From Janthinobacterium sp. 344 (GTDB lineage Bacteria; Pseudomonadota; Gammaproteobacteria; Burkholderiales; Burkholderiaceae_D): a stretch of DNA of 64,000 nucleotides. A model generated the notes under the pieces. It was not told where the DNA came from and did not search any database. It saw only the letters and a list, made by a program, of their open reading frames with translations. The translations under genes and the position numbers were made by a program. Positions within the stretch are counted from its first letter, which is position 1, and each line of letters opens with the position of its first letter. Shown one piece after another: positions 1 to 8,569 of this stretch. The stretch spans positions 102,766 through 166,765 of the forward strand of contig NZ_FOKL01000008.1 in assembly GCF_900112025.1 (NCBI RefSeq), in the 5' to 3' direction.

Positions 1-62
1 CCGAAGACAGTACGCATAGTACAGAACTTGCATGGCGACGCAACGCCGCCATGGGCCGTTTT
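1..62 (-). repeat. extragenic repeat, copy 1
   Basis: Read on the minus strand, this stretch just downstream of the terD-like stop matches the sequence directly after the decarboxylase stop at 4648-4708. Both contain CATGGCGGCGTTGC, then T-x-GCC, then GTACTAT-x-CGTACTGT. Both copies lie immediately 3' of a gene in the same orientation, which suggests a dispersed extragenic palindromic repeat. The copy is cut by the window start. Confidence 0.55.
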
Positions 63-71
63 CCGGAGCTC

Positions 72-647
72 TTAGGCGTTGATGCCGAACGAGCGCGCCA
101 ATGGCCCCAGGCCGCCTTTGAAACCTTGGCCGATGGCCTTGAATTTCCATTCGCTGCCGGCACGGTAGATTTCGCCAAAGATCATGGCCGCTTCCGTGGA
201 GCCGTCTTCGGACAGGTCGTAGCGGGCGATTTCCGCGCCGTTGTCGCCGTTCAGGCAGCGGATGTAGGCCTTGCCGACCATGCCGAAGTTCTGCTTGCGG
301 TTTTCCGCGTCGTGGATGGTGACGGCCACGGCGATCTTGTCGATGTCGGCCGGCACGTTGGCCAGGTCGACGGCGATTTTCTCGTCGTCGCCATCGCCGC
401 CGCCCGTGGTGTTGTCGCCCGCGTGGACGATGGAACCGTCGGCGGACTTCAGGTTGTTATAGAAAATGAAATCAGCGTCGGAGCGGGCCTTGCCGTCCGC
501 TTTCAGCAGGAAGGCGCTGCCGTCCAGGTCGAAGGCGGCGCCATCGGTGGCGCGAGGATCCCAGCCCAGGCCAATCACGATTTTCTTCAAGCCAGGAGCT
601 TCCTTGCTCAGGTTGACATTGCCGCCTTTTTGCAAACTGATCGCCAT
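72..647 (-). CDS. TerD family stress/tellurium-resistance protein
   Basis: A 191-residue protein of normal TerD length. TerD proteins are small cytoplasmic calcium-binding proteins tied to tellurite, phage and envelope stress resistance. The characteristic GLGWDPR is near residues 26-32, the acidic loop [12 protein letters not shown] near 78-89, and the C-terminal FGEIYR and [10 protein letters not shown] segments are intact. The start is set by a good Shine-Dalgarno (GAGGAA) before the ATG at 647. It stands alone here, with no terB/terC or vWA neighbours, so the specific stress cannot be inferred. TerE or TerZ naming is equally possible; family assignment is firm. Confidence 0.93.
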   Translation of the reverse strand: MAISLQKGGNVNLSKEAPGLKKIVIGLGWDPRATDGAAFDLDGSAFLLKADGKARSDADFIFYNNLKSADGSIVHAGDNTTGGGDGDDEKIAVDLANVPADIDKIAVAVTIHDAENRKQNFGMVGKAYIRCLNGDNGAEIARYDLSEDGSTEAAMIFGEIYRAGSEWKFKAIGQGFKGGLGPLARSFGINA

Positions 648-851
648 GGTATTTCCTCTTCAATGTGTGGGTTGCATTCGGTGTTTCAGGTGACTACGCC
701 GGCAGGCCGGCTTGATGAGCCATGAGCCTACCATAAAGTTCCTGCTTGCCAGCCTCGCACTATTGAAAATAATGCCATACGGAAAACTTGCGCCACTGCC
801 CGCCCCGCCAAAATAAAGGATAATGCCGCTCGATATGAATTTACCAAGCCC

Positions 852-1622
852 ATGACTGATACCTACCCTGGCGAGCACGCGCACGACGGCAGCATCCGCC
901 TGGACTGCATCCCCGGCACCCTGTGCGATGCACGCATGTGGTCGCCCCTGGCGGCGGCCCTGGGGCACGCTGTCCATTTACAGCACGTGCCCCTGCACGA
1001 GGCCCGCACGCGCGGCCAGATGCAGGCGCTGATCGCCAGCCACAGCGCCCCGCAATCCCATCTGGTGGGGTTTTCGCTGGGCGCCTACCTGGCGCTGGAA
1101 CACGCGCTGGCGCATCCGCAACGCGTCAAGTCCCTCACGTTGATCGCCAATTCCGCCAAAGGTTTGCAGCCCGAGGAAATCGCCACGCGCCAGCGCATTG
1201 TCGCCATGCTGGAACGCAATGCCTACGCGGGCATCACGCGCCAGCGTCTGCGCGAACTGCTGCATCCCTCGCATTTGCAAGACGCCGCGATCACCGGCCT
1301 GATCCAGCAGATGGGCCTGGACCTGGGCAAGGACGTGCTGCTGGCGCAATTCATGACGACGATAGACCGGCCGGACCTGATGGCGCGCCTGCCGGAACTG
1401 AGCTGTCCCGTGCTGATCGTGGGCGCCGAAGATGACAAGCTCGTCAATGCGGACGACCTGCGCGCCATGGCGGCCCGCCTGCCGCGGGCCACCCTGTGCC
1501 TGCTCGCTGGCGAGTCGGGCCACATGCTCCCGCTGGAAGCACCGGGCGCGCTGGCCGCTGCGATACGCGCGCATCTGGAGGCGATGGGCAATTTCAACGA
1601 TAATGGCGGGCATCGGGCCTGA
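852..1622 (+). CDS. alpha/beta hydrolase
   Basis: A 256-residue alpha/beta-hydrolase-fold protein with a complete catalytic set: nucleophile elbow GFSLGAYLA (about residues 73-81), an acidic residue in VGAEDDKLV (about 196-204) and the histidine in ESGHMLPLE (about 221-229). The overall layout resembles small lipase/esterase or BioH/MhpC-like enzymes, but nothing fixes the substrate. There is no signal peptide, so it should be cytosolic. It precedes folA by 23 bases on the same strand and may be co-transcribed. No clear ribosome binding site precedes the ATG at 852. Confidence 0.85.
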   Translation: MTDTYPGEHAHDGSIRLDCIPGTLCDARMWSPLAAALGHAVHLQHVPLHEARTRGQMQALIASHSAPQSHLVGFSLGAYLALEHALAHPQRVKSLTLIANSAKGLQPEEIATRQRIVAMLERNAYAGITRQRLRELLHPSHLQDAAITGLIQQMGLDLGKDVLLAQFMTTIDRPDLMARLPELSCPVLIVGAEDDKLVNADDLRAMAARLPRATLCLLAGESGHMLPLEAPGALAAAIRAHLEAMGNFNDNGGHRA

Positions 1623-1645
1623 CCCTCACCTATTTCTTAGAAGCA

Positions 1646-2131
1646 ATGACTCAACTCACCATCATCGTCGCCACCGACCAGCAAGGCGGCATCGGCATCA
1701 ACAACACCTTGCCGTGGAAACTGCCGGAGGACCTGGCGCACTTCAAGCGCCTGACCACGGGCCACCCCATCCTGATGGGCCGCAAGACCTTCGATTCCAT
1801 CGGCCGGCCGCTGCCGAACCGCCGCAACATCGTCATCACGCGCAATCCCGAGTGGCGCCATGACGGCGTGGAAGCCGTGTCGTCGGTGGAAGCGGCCATC
1901 GCGCTGCTGGACGGCGCGGAAGGCTATGTCATCGGCGGCGCCGAGATTTACCGCCAGGCCTTGCCATTGACGCAGCGCCTGGTCATCACGGAAATCGGCC
2001 AGACGTTTGACTGCGACGCGTTTTTCCCCGCCGTGGATCATGCCGAGTGGCAAGAGACGGCGCGTGAAGCGCATGTTTCGGAGAAATCCGGCCTGCCTTA
2101 CGCCTTTGTCACGCTGCAACGCAAAGCCTGA
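1646..2131 (+). CDS. folA: dihydrofolate reductase
   Basis: A 161-residue type I dihydrofolate reductase, which reduces 7,8-dihydrofolate to tetrahydrofolate with NADPH. The N-terminal LPWKLPEDLAHFK segment carries the conserved Trp and the catalytic acid Asp29. The MGRKTFDSIGRPLPNRRNIV block and the VIGGAEIY cofactor-binding motif are also present. Length is normal. It follows the alpha/beta hydrolase closely; the Shine-Dalgarno (AGAAG) is weak. No sign of a resistance-type divergent dfr. Confidence 0.97.
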   Translation: MTQLTIIVATDQQGGIGINNTLPWKLPEDLAHFKRLTTGHPILMGRKTFDSIGRPLPNRRNIVITRNPEWRHDGVEAVSSVEAAIALLDGAEGYVIGGAEIYRQALPLTQRLVITEIGQTFDCDAFFPAVDHAEWQETAREAHVSEKSGLPYAFVTLQRKA

Positions 2132-2300
2132 TAAGGTGATGTTTTGCCGCACGTGTCAATTGGAATGGCGTGCTGTAATGCCCCTGTCACACCGTTGCGT
2201 CACGCTAGCGCAGGCTGGTGAAATGGCGATGTGATATTTTTTTCCCGCAGAGGCCGCATTTCTGCGAGAATCCCGTTCTTATTTTTTTTCTGCGACTGCC

Positions 2301-2372
2301 GGGTAACTAGACCACCGGGCTGCCGCGCCCTAGTCCGCCCCTCCACATCTGTCAGGGGCGGCTTGCTTTTTT
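2301..2372 (+). promoter_or_regulatory. structured leader with terminator-like hairpin before decarboxylase
   Basis: The 250-base gap before the decarboxylase holds several possible stems. ACTAG at 2306-2310 can pair with CTAGT at 2330-2334. Nested in it, GGGC at 2317-2320 faces GCCC at 2327-2330. A perfect 8-bp stem (2335-2342 with 2354-2361, 11-nt loop) is followed by a T6 run at 2367-2372 that abuts the Shine-Dalgarno GGAG at 2373. A GC-rich hairpin plus U-run placed just before the start codon looks like an attenuator or ribosome-access switch. I cannot assign it to a named riboregulator. Confidence 0.45.
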
Positions 2373-2382
2373 GGAGACATGC

Positions 2383-4647
2383 ATGAAATTTCGTTTCCCT
2401 ATCGTCATCATTGACGAGGATTTCCGTTCTGAAAATACGTCCGGCCTGGGCATTCGCGCCCTTGCCGCCGCAATGGAAAAAGAAGGCATGGAAGTGCTGG
2501 GCGTGACCAGCTACGGTGATCTGTCGCAATTTGCCCAGCAACAATCGCGCGCGTCAGCCTTCGTGCTGTCGATCGACGACGAGGAATTCGGCTCCGGTTC
2601 CGTGGAAGACACGAATATCGCCCTGAAATCGCTGCGCGCCTTCGTCGAGGAAATCCGCTACAAGAACGCCGACATCCCCATCTATATGTATGGCGAAACG
2701 CGCACCTCGCGCCATATCCCCAACGATATCCTGCGCGAACTGCATGGTTTCATCCATATGTTCGAAGATACGCCGGAATTCGTCGCGCGCCACATCATCC
2801 GCGAAGCGAAATCGTACCTGGACGGCCTGTCGCCGCCGTTCTTCCGCGCGCTGGTGCACTACGCCAATGACGGCTCCTACTCGTGGCACTGCCCAGGCCA
2901 CTCGGGCGGCGTGGCCTTCCTGAAGTCGCCGATCGGCCAGATGTTCCACCAGTTCTTCGGTGAAAACATGCTGCGCGCCGACGTCTGCAACGCCGTCGAG
3001 GAACTGGGCCAGCTGCTCGACCATACGGGCCCCGTCGCCGCCTCCGAGCGCAACGCGGCGCGCATCTTCAATGCCGACCATTGCTATTTTGTCACCAATG
3101 GCACGTCCACCTCGAACAAGATGGTGTGGCACTCGACCGTGGCGCCAGGCGACATCGTCGTTGTCGACCGCAACTGCCACAAGTCGATCTTGCACTCCAT
3201 CATCATGTGTGGCGCGATTCCCGTGTTCCTGATGCCGACGCGCAATCACCTGGGCATCATCGGCCCGATCCCGCTGCATGAGTTCACGCCGGAAAGCATT
3301 GCCCGCAAGATCGAGGCGAACCCGTTCGCGCGCGAAGCGAAGAACAAGAAGCCGCGCATCCTGACCATCACGCAATCGACCTACGATGGCGTGATCTACA
3401 ACGTGGAAACCCTGCGCGAGATGCTGGACGGCAAGATCGATACCCTGCACTTCGACGAAGCGTGGCTGCCGCACGCCACCTTCCACGATTTCTACAAGAA
3501 TATGCACGCCATCGGCAAGGACCGTCCGCGCGCCAAGGAATCGATGATCTTCTCGACCCAGTCGACGCACAAATTGCTGGCCGGCCTGTCGCAGGCCTCG
3601 CAAATCCTCGTGCGCGAATCGGATACGGTCAAGCTGGACCAGGACGCCTTCAACGAGGCTTACCTGATGCACACCTCGACCTCGCCGCAGTATTCCATCA
3701 TCGCCTCGCTGGACGTGGCCGCGGCCATGATGGAAGCGCCGGGCGGCACGGCCCTGGTGGAAGAGTCGATCATGGAAGCGCTCGATTTCCGCCGCGCCAT
3801 GAAGAAGATCGACCAGGAATGGGGCCAGGACTGGTGGTTCCAGGTGTGGGGTCCGGACAACTTCAACGACGAAGGCATGGGCGAGCAAGCGGACTGGATG
3901 ATACGCGCCGAGGACGACTGGCACGGCTTCGGCGACCTGGCTCCCGGATTCAACATGCTCGACCCGATCAAGGCGACCATCGTCAACCCGGGCCTGTCCC
4001 TCGATGGCCAGTTCGGCGACACGGGCATCCCCGCGTCCATCGTCACCAAATACCTGGCCGAACATGGCGTGATCATTGAAAAATGCGGCCTGTACTCGTT
4101 CTTCATCATGTTTACCATCGGCATTACCAAGGGCCGCTGGAATACCCTGCTGACGGCGCTGCAGCAGTTCAAGGACGATTACGACAAGAACCAGCCGATG
4201 TGGCGCATCCTGCCGGAATTCGCGGCGGCCAACCCGCGCTACGAAAAAATGGGCTTGCGCGACCTGTGCCAGCAGATCCATGATTTCTACAAGGCTTACG
4301 ACGTGGCCCGCCTGACGACGGAAATGTATCTGTCGGACATGATCCCGGCCATGAAGCCATCGGACGCCTTCGCCAAGATGGCGCACCGCGAAATCGAGCG
4401 CGTGGCCATCGACGACCTGGAGGGCCGCATCACGTCCATCCTGCTGACGCCGTATCCGCCGGGCATCCCGCTCCTGATCCCGGGCGAGCGCTTCAACAAG
4501 ACCATCGTCGACTACCTGCGCTTCGCGCGCGACTTCAACGAGCGCTTCCCTGGCTTCGAGACGGACGTGCATGGCCTGGTCAAGCGCGAAGTCGATGGCA
4601 AGCGCGGCTACTTCGTCGATTGTGTGAAAATGGACGAGAACGCCTAA
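2383..4647 (+). CDS. inducible-type lysine/arginine/ornithine decarboxylase
   Basis: A PLP-dependent fold-type I decarboxylase of 754 residues, normal for the large bacterial Lys/Arg/Orn decarboxylases with an N-terminal wing domain, a PLP domain and a C-terminal domain. The Schiff-base lysine is in the STHKLLAGLSQAS motif (Lys397), with the PLP-contacting FDEAW upstream. These enzymes decarboxylate basic amino acids to cadaverine, agmatine or putrescine, in acid resistance or polyamine supply. Sequence alone does not tell which substrate. An in-frame TTG lies at 2371, but the ATG at 2383 with GGAG six bases upstream is the better start. It is followed by a repeat and a strong terminator. Confidence 0.92.
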   Translation: MKFRFPIVIIDEDFRSENTSGLGIRALAAAMEKEGMEVLGVTSYGDLSQFAQQQSRASAFVLSIDDEEFGSGSVEDTNIALKSLRAFVEEIRYKNADIPIYMYGETRTSRHIPNDILRELHGFIHMFEDTPEFVARHIIREAKSYLDGLSPPFFRALVHYANDGSYSWHCPGHSGGVAFLKSPIGQMFHQFFGENMLRADVCNAVEELGQLLDHTGPVAASERNAARIFNADHCYFVTNGTSTSNKMVWHSTVAPGDIVVVDRNCHKSILHSIIMCGAIPVFLMPTRNHLGIIGPIPLHEFTPESIARKIEANPFAREAKNKKPRILTITQSTYDGVIYNVETLREMLDGKIDTLHFDEAWLPHATFHDFYKNMHAIGKDRPRAKESMIFSTQSTHKLLAGLSQASQILVRESDTVKLDQDAFNEAYLMHTSTSPQYSIIASLDVAAAMMEAPGGTALVEESIMEALDFRRAMKKIDQEWGQDWWFQVWGPDNFNDEGMGEQADWMIRAEDDWHGFGDLAPGFNMLDPIKATIVNPGLSLDGQFGDTGIPASIVTKYLAEHGVIIEKCGLYSFFIMFTIGITKGRWNTLLTALQQFKDDYDKNQPMWRILPEFAAANPRYEKMGLRDLCQQIHDFYKAYDVARLTTEMYLSDMIPAMKPSDAFAKMAHREIERVAIDDLEGRITSILLTPYPPGIPLLIPGERFNKTIVDYLRFARDFNERFPGFETDVHGLVKREVDGKRGYFVDCVKMDENA

Positions 4648-4708
4648 AAACCGTCCATGGCGGCGTTGCATTGCCTAGCCGTACTATTCGTACTGTTGTC
4701 GGCAATGC
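4648..4708 (+). repeat. extragenic repeat, copy 2
   Basis: Begins directly after the decarboxylase stop codon and matches the minus-strand copy at 1-62 over the CATGGCGGCGTTGC and GTACTAT-x-CGTACTGT blocks. It is itself palindromic: GCATTGCC at 4668-4675 is the reverse complement of GGCAATGC at 4701-4708. Confidence 0.6.
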
Positions 4709-4760
4709 GCCTTGCCCTGAACGTTTTCAGCCATGCTCGTGACGTTCGTTCACGTCATTC

Positions 4761-4812
4761 ATTGACGCCGCCTGATATTGACGCCGCCTGATGCACATCA
4801 GGCGGCGTTTTT
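4761..4812 (+). terminator. rho-independent terminator with duplicated 5' arm
   Basis: A perfect 12-bp stem (4781-4792 with 4797-4808) with a 4-nt loop is followed by T5 at 4808-4812. The 16 bases carrying the 5' arm are tandemly duplicated (4761-4776 and 4777-4792), so either copy can pair with the single 3' arm. It should end the decarboxylase transcript. Confidence 0.85.
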
Positions 4813-4815
4813 CAT

Positions 4816-5879
4816 GGCTATGTCATCGATAAATAGGGGAACACCGGGAATCTGATGCCGCCGCCCTTGTCTGACTCTGTACACCAGACAGACAGGGAGC
4901 CAATCATGCAAACAGCGCAGTGGAAAACCTTCGTGACCCAATTCCCGCTATTGAGCGTGCGCCAGCGCCGCGCTGGCATGGCCTTGCTGCGCGGCATCGC
5001 GCCGCAGGAAGCGGCGGTGGTGGCATTGCTGGAAAACGTGGCGCGGCAGCGCTTGCACTGTCCCGCCTGTCATTCGGCGCACCTGCACCGGCATGGCCAC
5101 GCGCATGGCCTGCAGCGCTACCGCTGCGTGCCCTGTGGCCGCACCTTCAATGCCCTGACGGGCACGCCGCTGGCGCATTTGCGCCACAAAGCCATGTGGC
5201 TGGACTATGCCGATTGCCTGCTGGACTCCTGCTCGGTGCGCAAGGCGGCCAGCCAACTGGGCGTGCACCGCAACACCACATTTCGCTGGCGCCACCGCTT
5301 TCTCAGCCTGGCCACAACGGACCGGCCGCATTGCCTGCATGGCATTGCCGAGGCCGATGAACTGTATGTGCTGGCGTCGCAGAAGGGCGCACGCCACCTG
5401 ACGCGTCCCGCGCGCCGCCGGGGCGGCCACGCGCGCCTGCGCGGCATTTGCGGTGAGCACGAGTGCATCCTGGTGGCGCGCGACCGCACGGGGCAGACGC
5501 TCGCGTTCGTCACGGGCCGAGGGCAATTGACGAAAGCGCAGCTGCACCGTTGTTTGCGGCCCGTGATGGATCAGGATGTGTTGCTGGTGACGCATGGCCA
5601 TGCCGTCTATCCGCCCTTTGCCAGGGAGGCGGGCATCAGCCACCAGGCCGTCAACGTGCGCGCCGGCATCCGCGTGCGCGGCGCTGTCCACGTCCAGCAT
5701 GTGAATGCCTATCACAGCCGCCTGCGCGGCTGGCTGCAGCGCTTTCATGGTGTCGCCAGCCGCTATCTGCCGCACTACCTGGGGTGGCGCTGGATACTCG
5801 ATGCGCGGCGCATCCGCTCGCCGGAAGCATTACTGAAAGCAACGTTGGGAGATTTCCCACACTTGACGGTGACATAGCC
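4816..5879 (+). mobile_element. IS1595-like insertion sequence, complete, with 8-bp target duplication
   Basis: A 1064-bp element containing one transposase gene. Its ends are imperfect 26-bp inverted repeats: 4816-4841 starts GGCTATGTCATCG and the reverse complement of 5854-5879 starts GGCTATGTCACCG, with about 20 of 26 positions agreeing. Identical 8-bp sequences TTTTTCAT flank it (4808-4815 and 5880-5887), the duplication length expected for the IS1595 family. The target is the T-tract of the decarboxylase terminator, which is preserved by the duplication. Confidence 0.85.
4906..5877 (+). CDS. IS1595-family (ISXO2-like) transposase, second catalytic Asp apparently replaced
   Basis: A 323-residue transposase starting at ATG 4906 (Shine-Dalgarno AGGGAG upstream); an in-frame ATG at 4855 is less likely. 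It has an N-terminal zinc ribbon (CPAC and CVPC) and a helix-turn-helix segment (KAASQLGVHRNTTFRWRHR). The DDE-type core has the first Asp in EADELYV and the C-terminal NAYHSRLRGWL block. Relatives of this group normally read TDG or SDG at the second acidic position; here codons 5590-5598 give Thr-His-Gly. If the alignment is right the enzyme would be inactive or altered, although the element ends are fresh. Family call is firm; the substitution needs an alignment. Confidence 0.87.
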   Translation: MQTAQWKTFVTQFPLLSVRQRRAGMALLRGIAPQEAAVVALLENVARQRLHCPACHSAHLHRHGHAHGLQRYRCVPCGRTFNALTGTPLAHLRHKAMWLDYADCLLDSCSVRKAASQLGVHRNTTFRWRHRFLSLATTDRPHCLHGIAEADELYVLASQKGARHLTRPARRRGGHARLRGICGEHECILVARDRTGQTLAFVTGRGQLTKAQLHRCLRPVMDQDVLLVTHGHAVYPPFAREAGISHQAVNVRAGIRVRGAVHVQHVNAYHSRLRGWLQRFHGVASRYLPHYLGWRWILDARRIRSPEALLKATLGDFPHLTVT

Positions 5880-5956
5880 TTTTTCATGGCTGGCGTCCGC
5901 GCACGCTTGTGCCAGATCAAACGGCTGGGGTGACGGACTCCTAAGATGGGCCACTC

Positions 5957-7375
5957 GTGTCGTGGGATGGCCCGTATATGGCGCTCAAGGTCTGGCTGGA
6001 AATCATGCAGCAGGCGGCGGCTGGCAGTGGCGCCTTGCTGCTTGCGGCCTTGAAGCAGGCTCAGGTCACGATAGTGCGGCGTGCCGGTGGCGAGTCCGTC
6101 CAGCATGGCATCGTGCTGTTTTCGCAGGCCGATGCGGCCCTGTTGCGCGTCTTGCCCGCCTTGTGCCAGCAAGCGCGCGTGCTGGCGATCGCCGCCTGCG
6201 GCCAGCCCTTGAGCTGCGCCCAGCAGCGGGCCGTGCTGGCGGCGGGCGCCCTCGATGTGCTGCTATGGCCGGCAAGCGCCATCGATGCGGGCCAGGTGCT
6301 GGCGCGCCTGCAGCGCTGGCAAGCCGTGGCACAACTGCTGGCGTCCGATGGCGTGCGCCAGCACCTGGTGGGCGACAGCACCGCCTGGCGCGGCTTGCTG
6401 CACCACGTGGTGGAAATGGCCGCCTTCAGCCAGTCCTCCGTGCTGATCACGGGGGAGACGGGCACGGGCAAGGATGTGCTGGCGCAACTGATCCACCGTC
6501 TCGGCAACTATGCGGGTGACTTCACCATCCTCGATTGCGCCACCCTGTCGCCGGAACTGGCCGGCAGCGAACTGTTCGGCCATGAACGGGGCGCGTTTAC
6601 GGGCGCGGCCGGCGCACGCGACGGCGCCTTCGCCCTGGCCGATGGCGGCGTGCTGTTCCTCGACGAAGTGGGCGAACTGCCCCTGCCCCTGCAGGCACAG
6701 CTGCTGCGCGCCATCCAGGAGCGCAAATACAAGCGCGTGGGGGGCAACAGCTGGCAGCCGACACAGTTCCGCCTCGTCTGCGCCACCAACCGCGAACTGG
6801 AACATGAAGTGGCGCGCGGCGCCTTCCGCGCCGACCTGTATTACCGCATCGCCGGCTGGCGCTGCCAGACGCCGCCCTTGCGCGAGCGCCAGGACGATAT
6901 CCTGCCGCTGGCCCGTTATTTTCTGGCGGAACTGGCGCAGCAGCCGCCGCCCGCGCTCGACGCCGCCGTGCGCGAATACCTGCTGCTGCGCGATTATCCG
7001 GGCAATGTGCGCGAGCTGCGCCAGACCGTCACGCGCATCTGGCACCGCCATTGCGGCCCCGGCCCCATCACCATCGGCGCCCTGCCGCCGGAAGAACGCC
7101 TGCTGGCGCCGTGCTGGCCTGACGAGCATTTTGAAATGGCGGTGCGGCGCGCCCTGCACCTGGGCCTGAACCTGTCGCACATCACGCGCTGCGCCACCGA
7201 CATGGCCATCCGTCTGGTGCTGGCGGAAGAACACGGCAATAACCAGCGCGCCGCCGCCCGCCTGGGCGTCACGGACAGGGCCCTGCAGATACGCCGCAAG
7301 GCGGCCGCCTGCGCCGCGCAGCTGGCACTCTCGACGCAATCGACACAATCGGCCAATGAGATTGCGCCAACATAA
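5957..7375 (+). CDS. sigma-54-dependent transcriptional activator
   Basis: A 472-residue bacterial enhancer-binding protein. The central AAA+ domain has Walker A GETGTGKD (about residues 164-171), the sigma-54 contact loop GAFTGA, Walker B VLFLDEVG and the arginine-finger region. The C-terminus ends in a Fis-like helix-turn-helix (NNQRAAARLGVTDRAL). The first 140 residues resemble a degenerate receiver domain without an obvious phospho-acceptor, as in VpsR-type regulators. The start is uncertain: GTG at 5957 or ATG at 5978. Neighbours give no clear target, and no -24/-12 promoter was recognised here. Confidence 0.88.
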   Translation: MSWDGPYMALKVWLEIMQQAAAGSGALLLAALKQAQVTIVRRAGGESVQHGIVLFSQADAALLRVLPALCQQARVLAIAACGQPLSCAQQRAVLAAGALDVLLWPASAIDAGQVLARLQRWQAVAQLLASDGVRQHLVGDSTAWRGLLHHVVEMAAFSQSSVLITGETGTGKDVLAQLIHRLGNYAGDFTILDCATLSPELAGSELFGHERGAFTGAAGARDGAFALADGGVLFLDEVGELPLPLQAQLLRAIQERKYKRVGGNSWQPTQFRLVCATNRELEHEVARGAFRADLYYRIAGWRCQTPPLRERQDDILPLARYFLAELAQQPPPALDAAVREYLLLRDYPGNVRELRQTVTRIWHRHCGPGPITIGALPPEERLLAPCWPDEHFEMAVRRALHLGLNLSHITRCATDMAIRLVLAEEHGNNQRAAARLGVTDRALQIRRKAAACAAQLALSTQSTQSANEIAPT

Positions 7376-7408
7376 GACCGGCATCGGGCAGGTGGCTATA
7401 GTCGGGCC

Positions 7409-8569
7409 ATGTCCAGCCTTCCCAGGCCCATGCGCCATGCCCTGCGCGCGTCTTTCGAGCTGGCCCGCACGGGCGCGGCAACGCAGCTGTACGCCATGCA
7501 GGGCTTGCGCGGCATGGCCGTGCTGCTGGTATTTTGCGTCCACTATGCCAGCCTGAGCCAGCCCTGGCGCGGCAGCGGTTCCGCCGTGGGAGCGCTGGCC
7601 ACGGCCTTGCACGGCATGGGCAATGCGGGCGTCGACCTGTTCTTCGTGCTCAGCGGCTACCTGATCTACGGCTCGCTGATCACGCGCGCGCAAGCCATAG
7701 TGCCCTACCTGCGCCGGCGCGTGCGCCGCATCTATCCCGTGTATGCCTGCGTGTTTGGCCTGTACCTGCTGCTGTCGTGGCTATTCCCGTCGGAAAGCAA
7801 GATCCCCGCGCCATGGCCGCAGGCGCTGGCTTACCTGGCCAGCAATTTTCTCCTGCTGACGGGTTTCAATACGGCCCTGCCCTTCATCAGCGTGGCCTGG
7901 TCGCTCAGCTACGAAATGCTGTACTACCTGGCCTTGCCGCTGCTGATCCATGTTTTCCAGCTGCGCCACCACGGCCGCGCCTGGCGCTGCCTGTTCCTTG
8001 CCCTGCTGACAACGCTGGCCATCAGTGTCTTCGCCGCGTTCGGCGGCCCCGCCCGCTTGCTGCTGTTTATCGCCGGCATTGCCGTCCATGAAGCGCTGGC
8101 GGCGCCGGCCTGGCGCGCGCCGCCGCCCCTGCTGGCGGCCTGCGCCGTGCTGGCGGCCCTGGGCTGTCTGCTGCTGCCGCTGGCGCTGCTGCTCAAGCTG
8201 GCGTTGCTGGCGGGCGCTTTTTTCCTGCTATGCCTGTGCTGCTTCCAGGCGCGCAGCAACTGGCTAGGGCAGGCGTTTTGCTGGACACCGTTGCGCTGGC
8301 TGGGCAACATCAGCTATTCCTACTATTTGATCCATGGCCTGGCGCTGAAGGGCGCCTTCCTGGCGCTGGCCCTCCTGCACCCGCCGCAGGCGCATGGCCT
8401 GGCCTTTTTCCTGCTGCTGATGCCGCTCATGCTGGCCCTCACCCTGCCACCCGCCATCGCGCTGTTCCTGCTCGTCGAAAAGCCTTGTTCGCTGGTACAA
8501 GCTGCGGCCATCGCGGCTACCGCCCACCCCGCTCCTGCCCTGTCAGGCGCAGAAAATTCTCCCCCATGA
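7409..8569 (+). CDS. acyltransferase 3 family membrane protein
   Basis: A 386-residue integral membrane O-acyltransferase of the OafA/acyltransferase-3 family, which moves acyl groups onto surface polysaccharides, lipids or peptidoglycan-linked sugars. Typical signatures are LRGMAVLLVFCVHYAS at the first membrane helix (the essential His in VHY), GVDLFFVLSGYLI (about residues 71-83) and RRVRRIYPVYA. About ten hydrophobic segments can be counted. Its substrate cannot be told from sequence. The 3' end overlaps the convergent amidohydrolase gene by 53 bases. Confidence 0.88.
   Translation: MSSLPRPMRHALRASFELARTGAATQLYAMQGLRGMAVLLVFCVHYASLSQPWRGSGSAVGALATALHGMGNAGVDLFFVLSGYLIYGSLITRAQAIVPYLRRRVRRIYPVYACVFGLYLLLSWLFPSESKIPAPWPQALAYLASNFLLLTGFNTALPFISVAWSLSYEMLYYLALPLLIHVFQLRHHGRAWRCLFLALLTTLAISVFAAFGGPARLLLFIAGIAVHEALAAPAWRAPPPLLAACAVLAALGCLLLPLALLLKLALLAGAFFLLCLCCFQARSNWLGQAFCWTPLRWLGNISYSYYLIHGLALKGAFLALALLHPPQAHGLAFFLLLMPLMLALTLPPAIALFLLVEKPCSLVQAAAIAATAHPAPALSGAENSPP

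Noticed and set aside
2554..4671. A 705-codon minus-strand frame inside the decarboxylase gene
   Set aside because: It lies antisense to a strongly supported enzyme gene and shows no recognisable domain.
4868..4890. TGTCTG / CAGACA inverted repeat just inside the insertion sequence, as a possible operator or IS end
   Set aside because: The true element ends are the 26-bp repeats at 4816 and 5879; this short repeat is within the leader of the transposase gene and too short to call.
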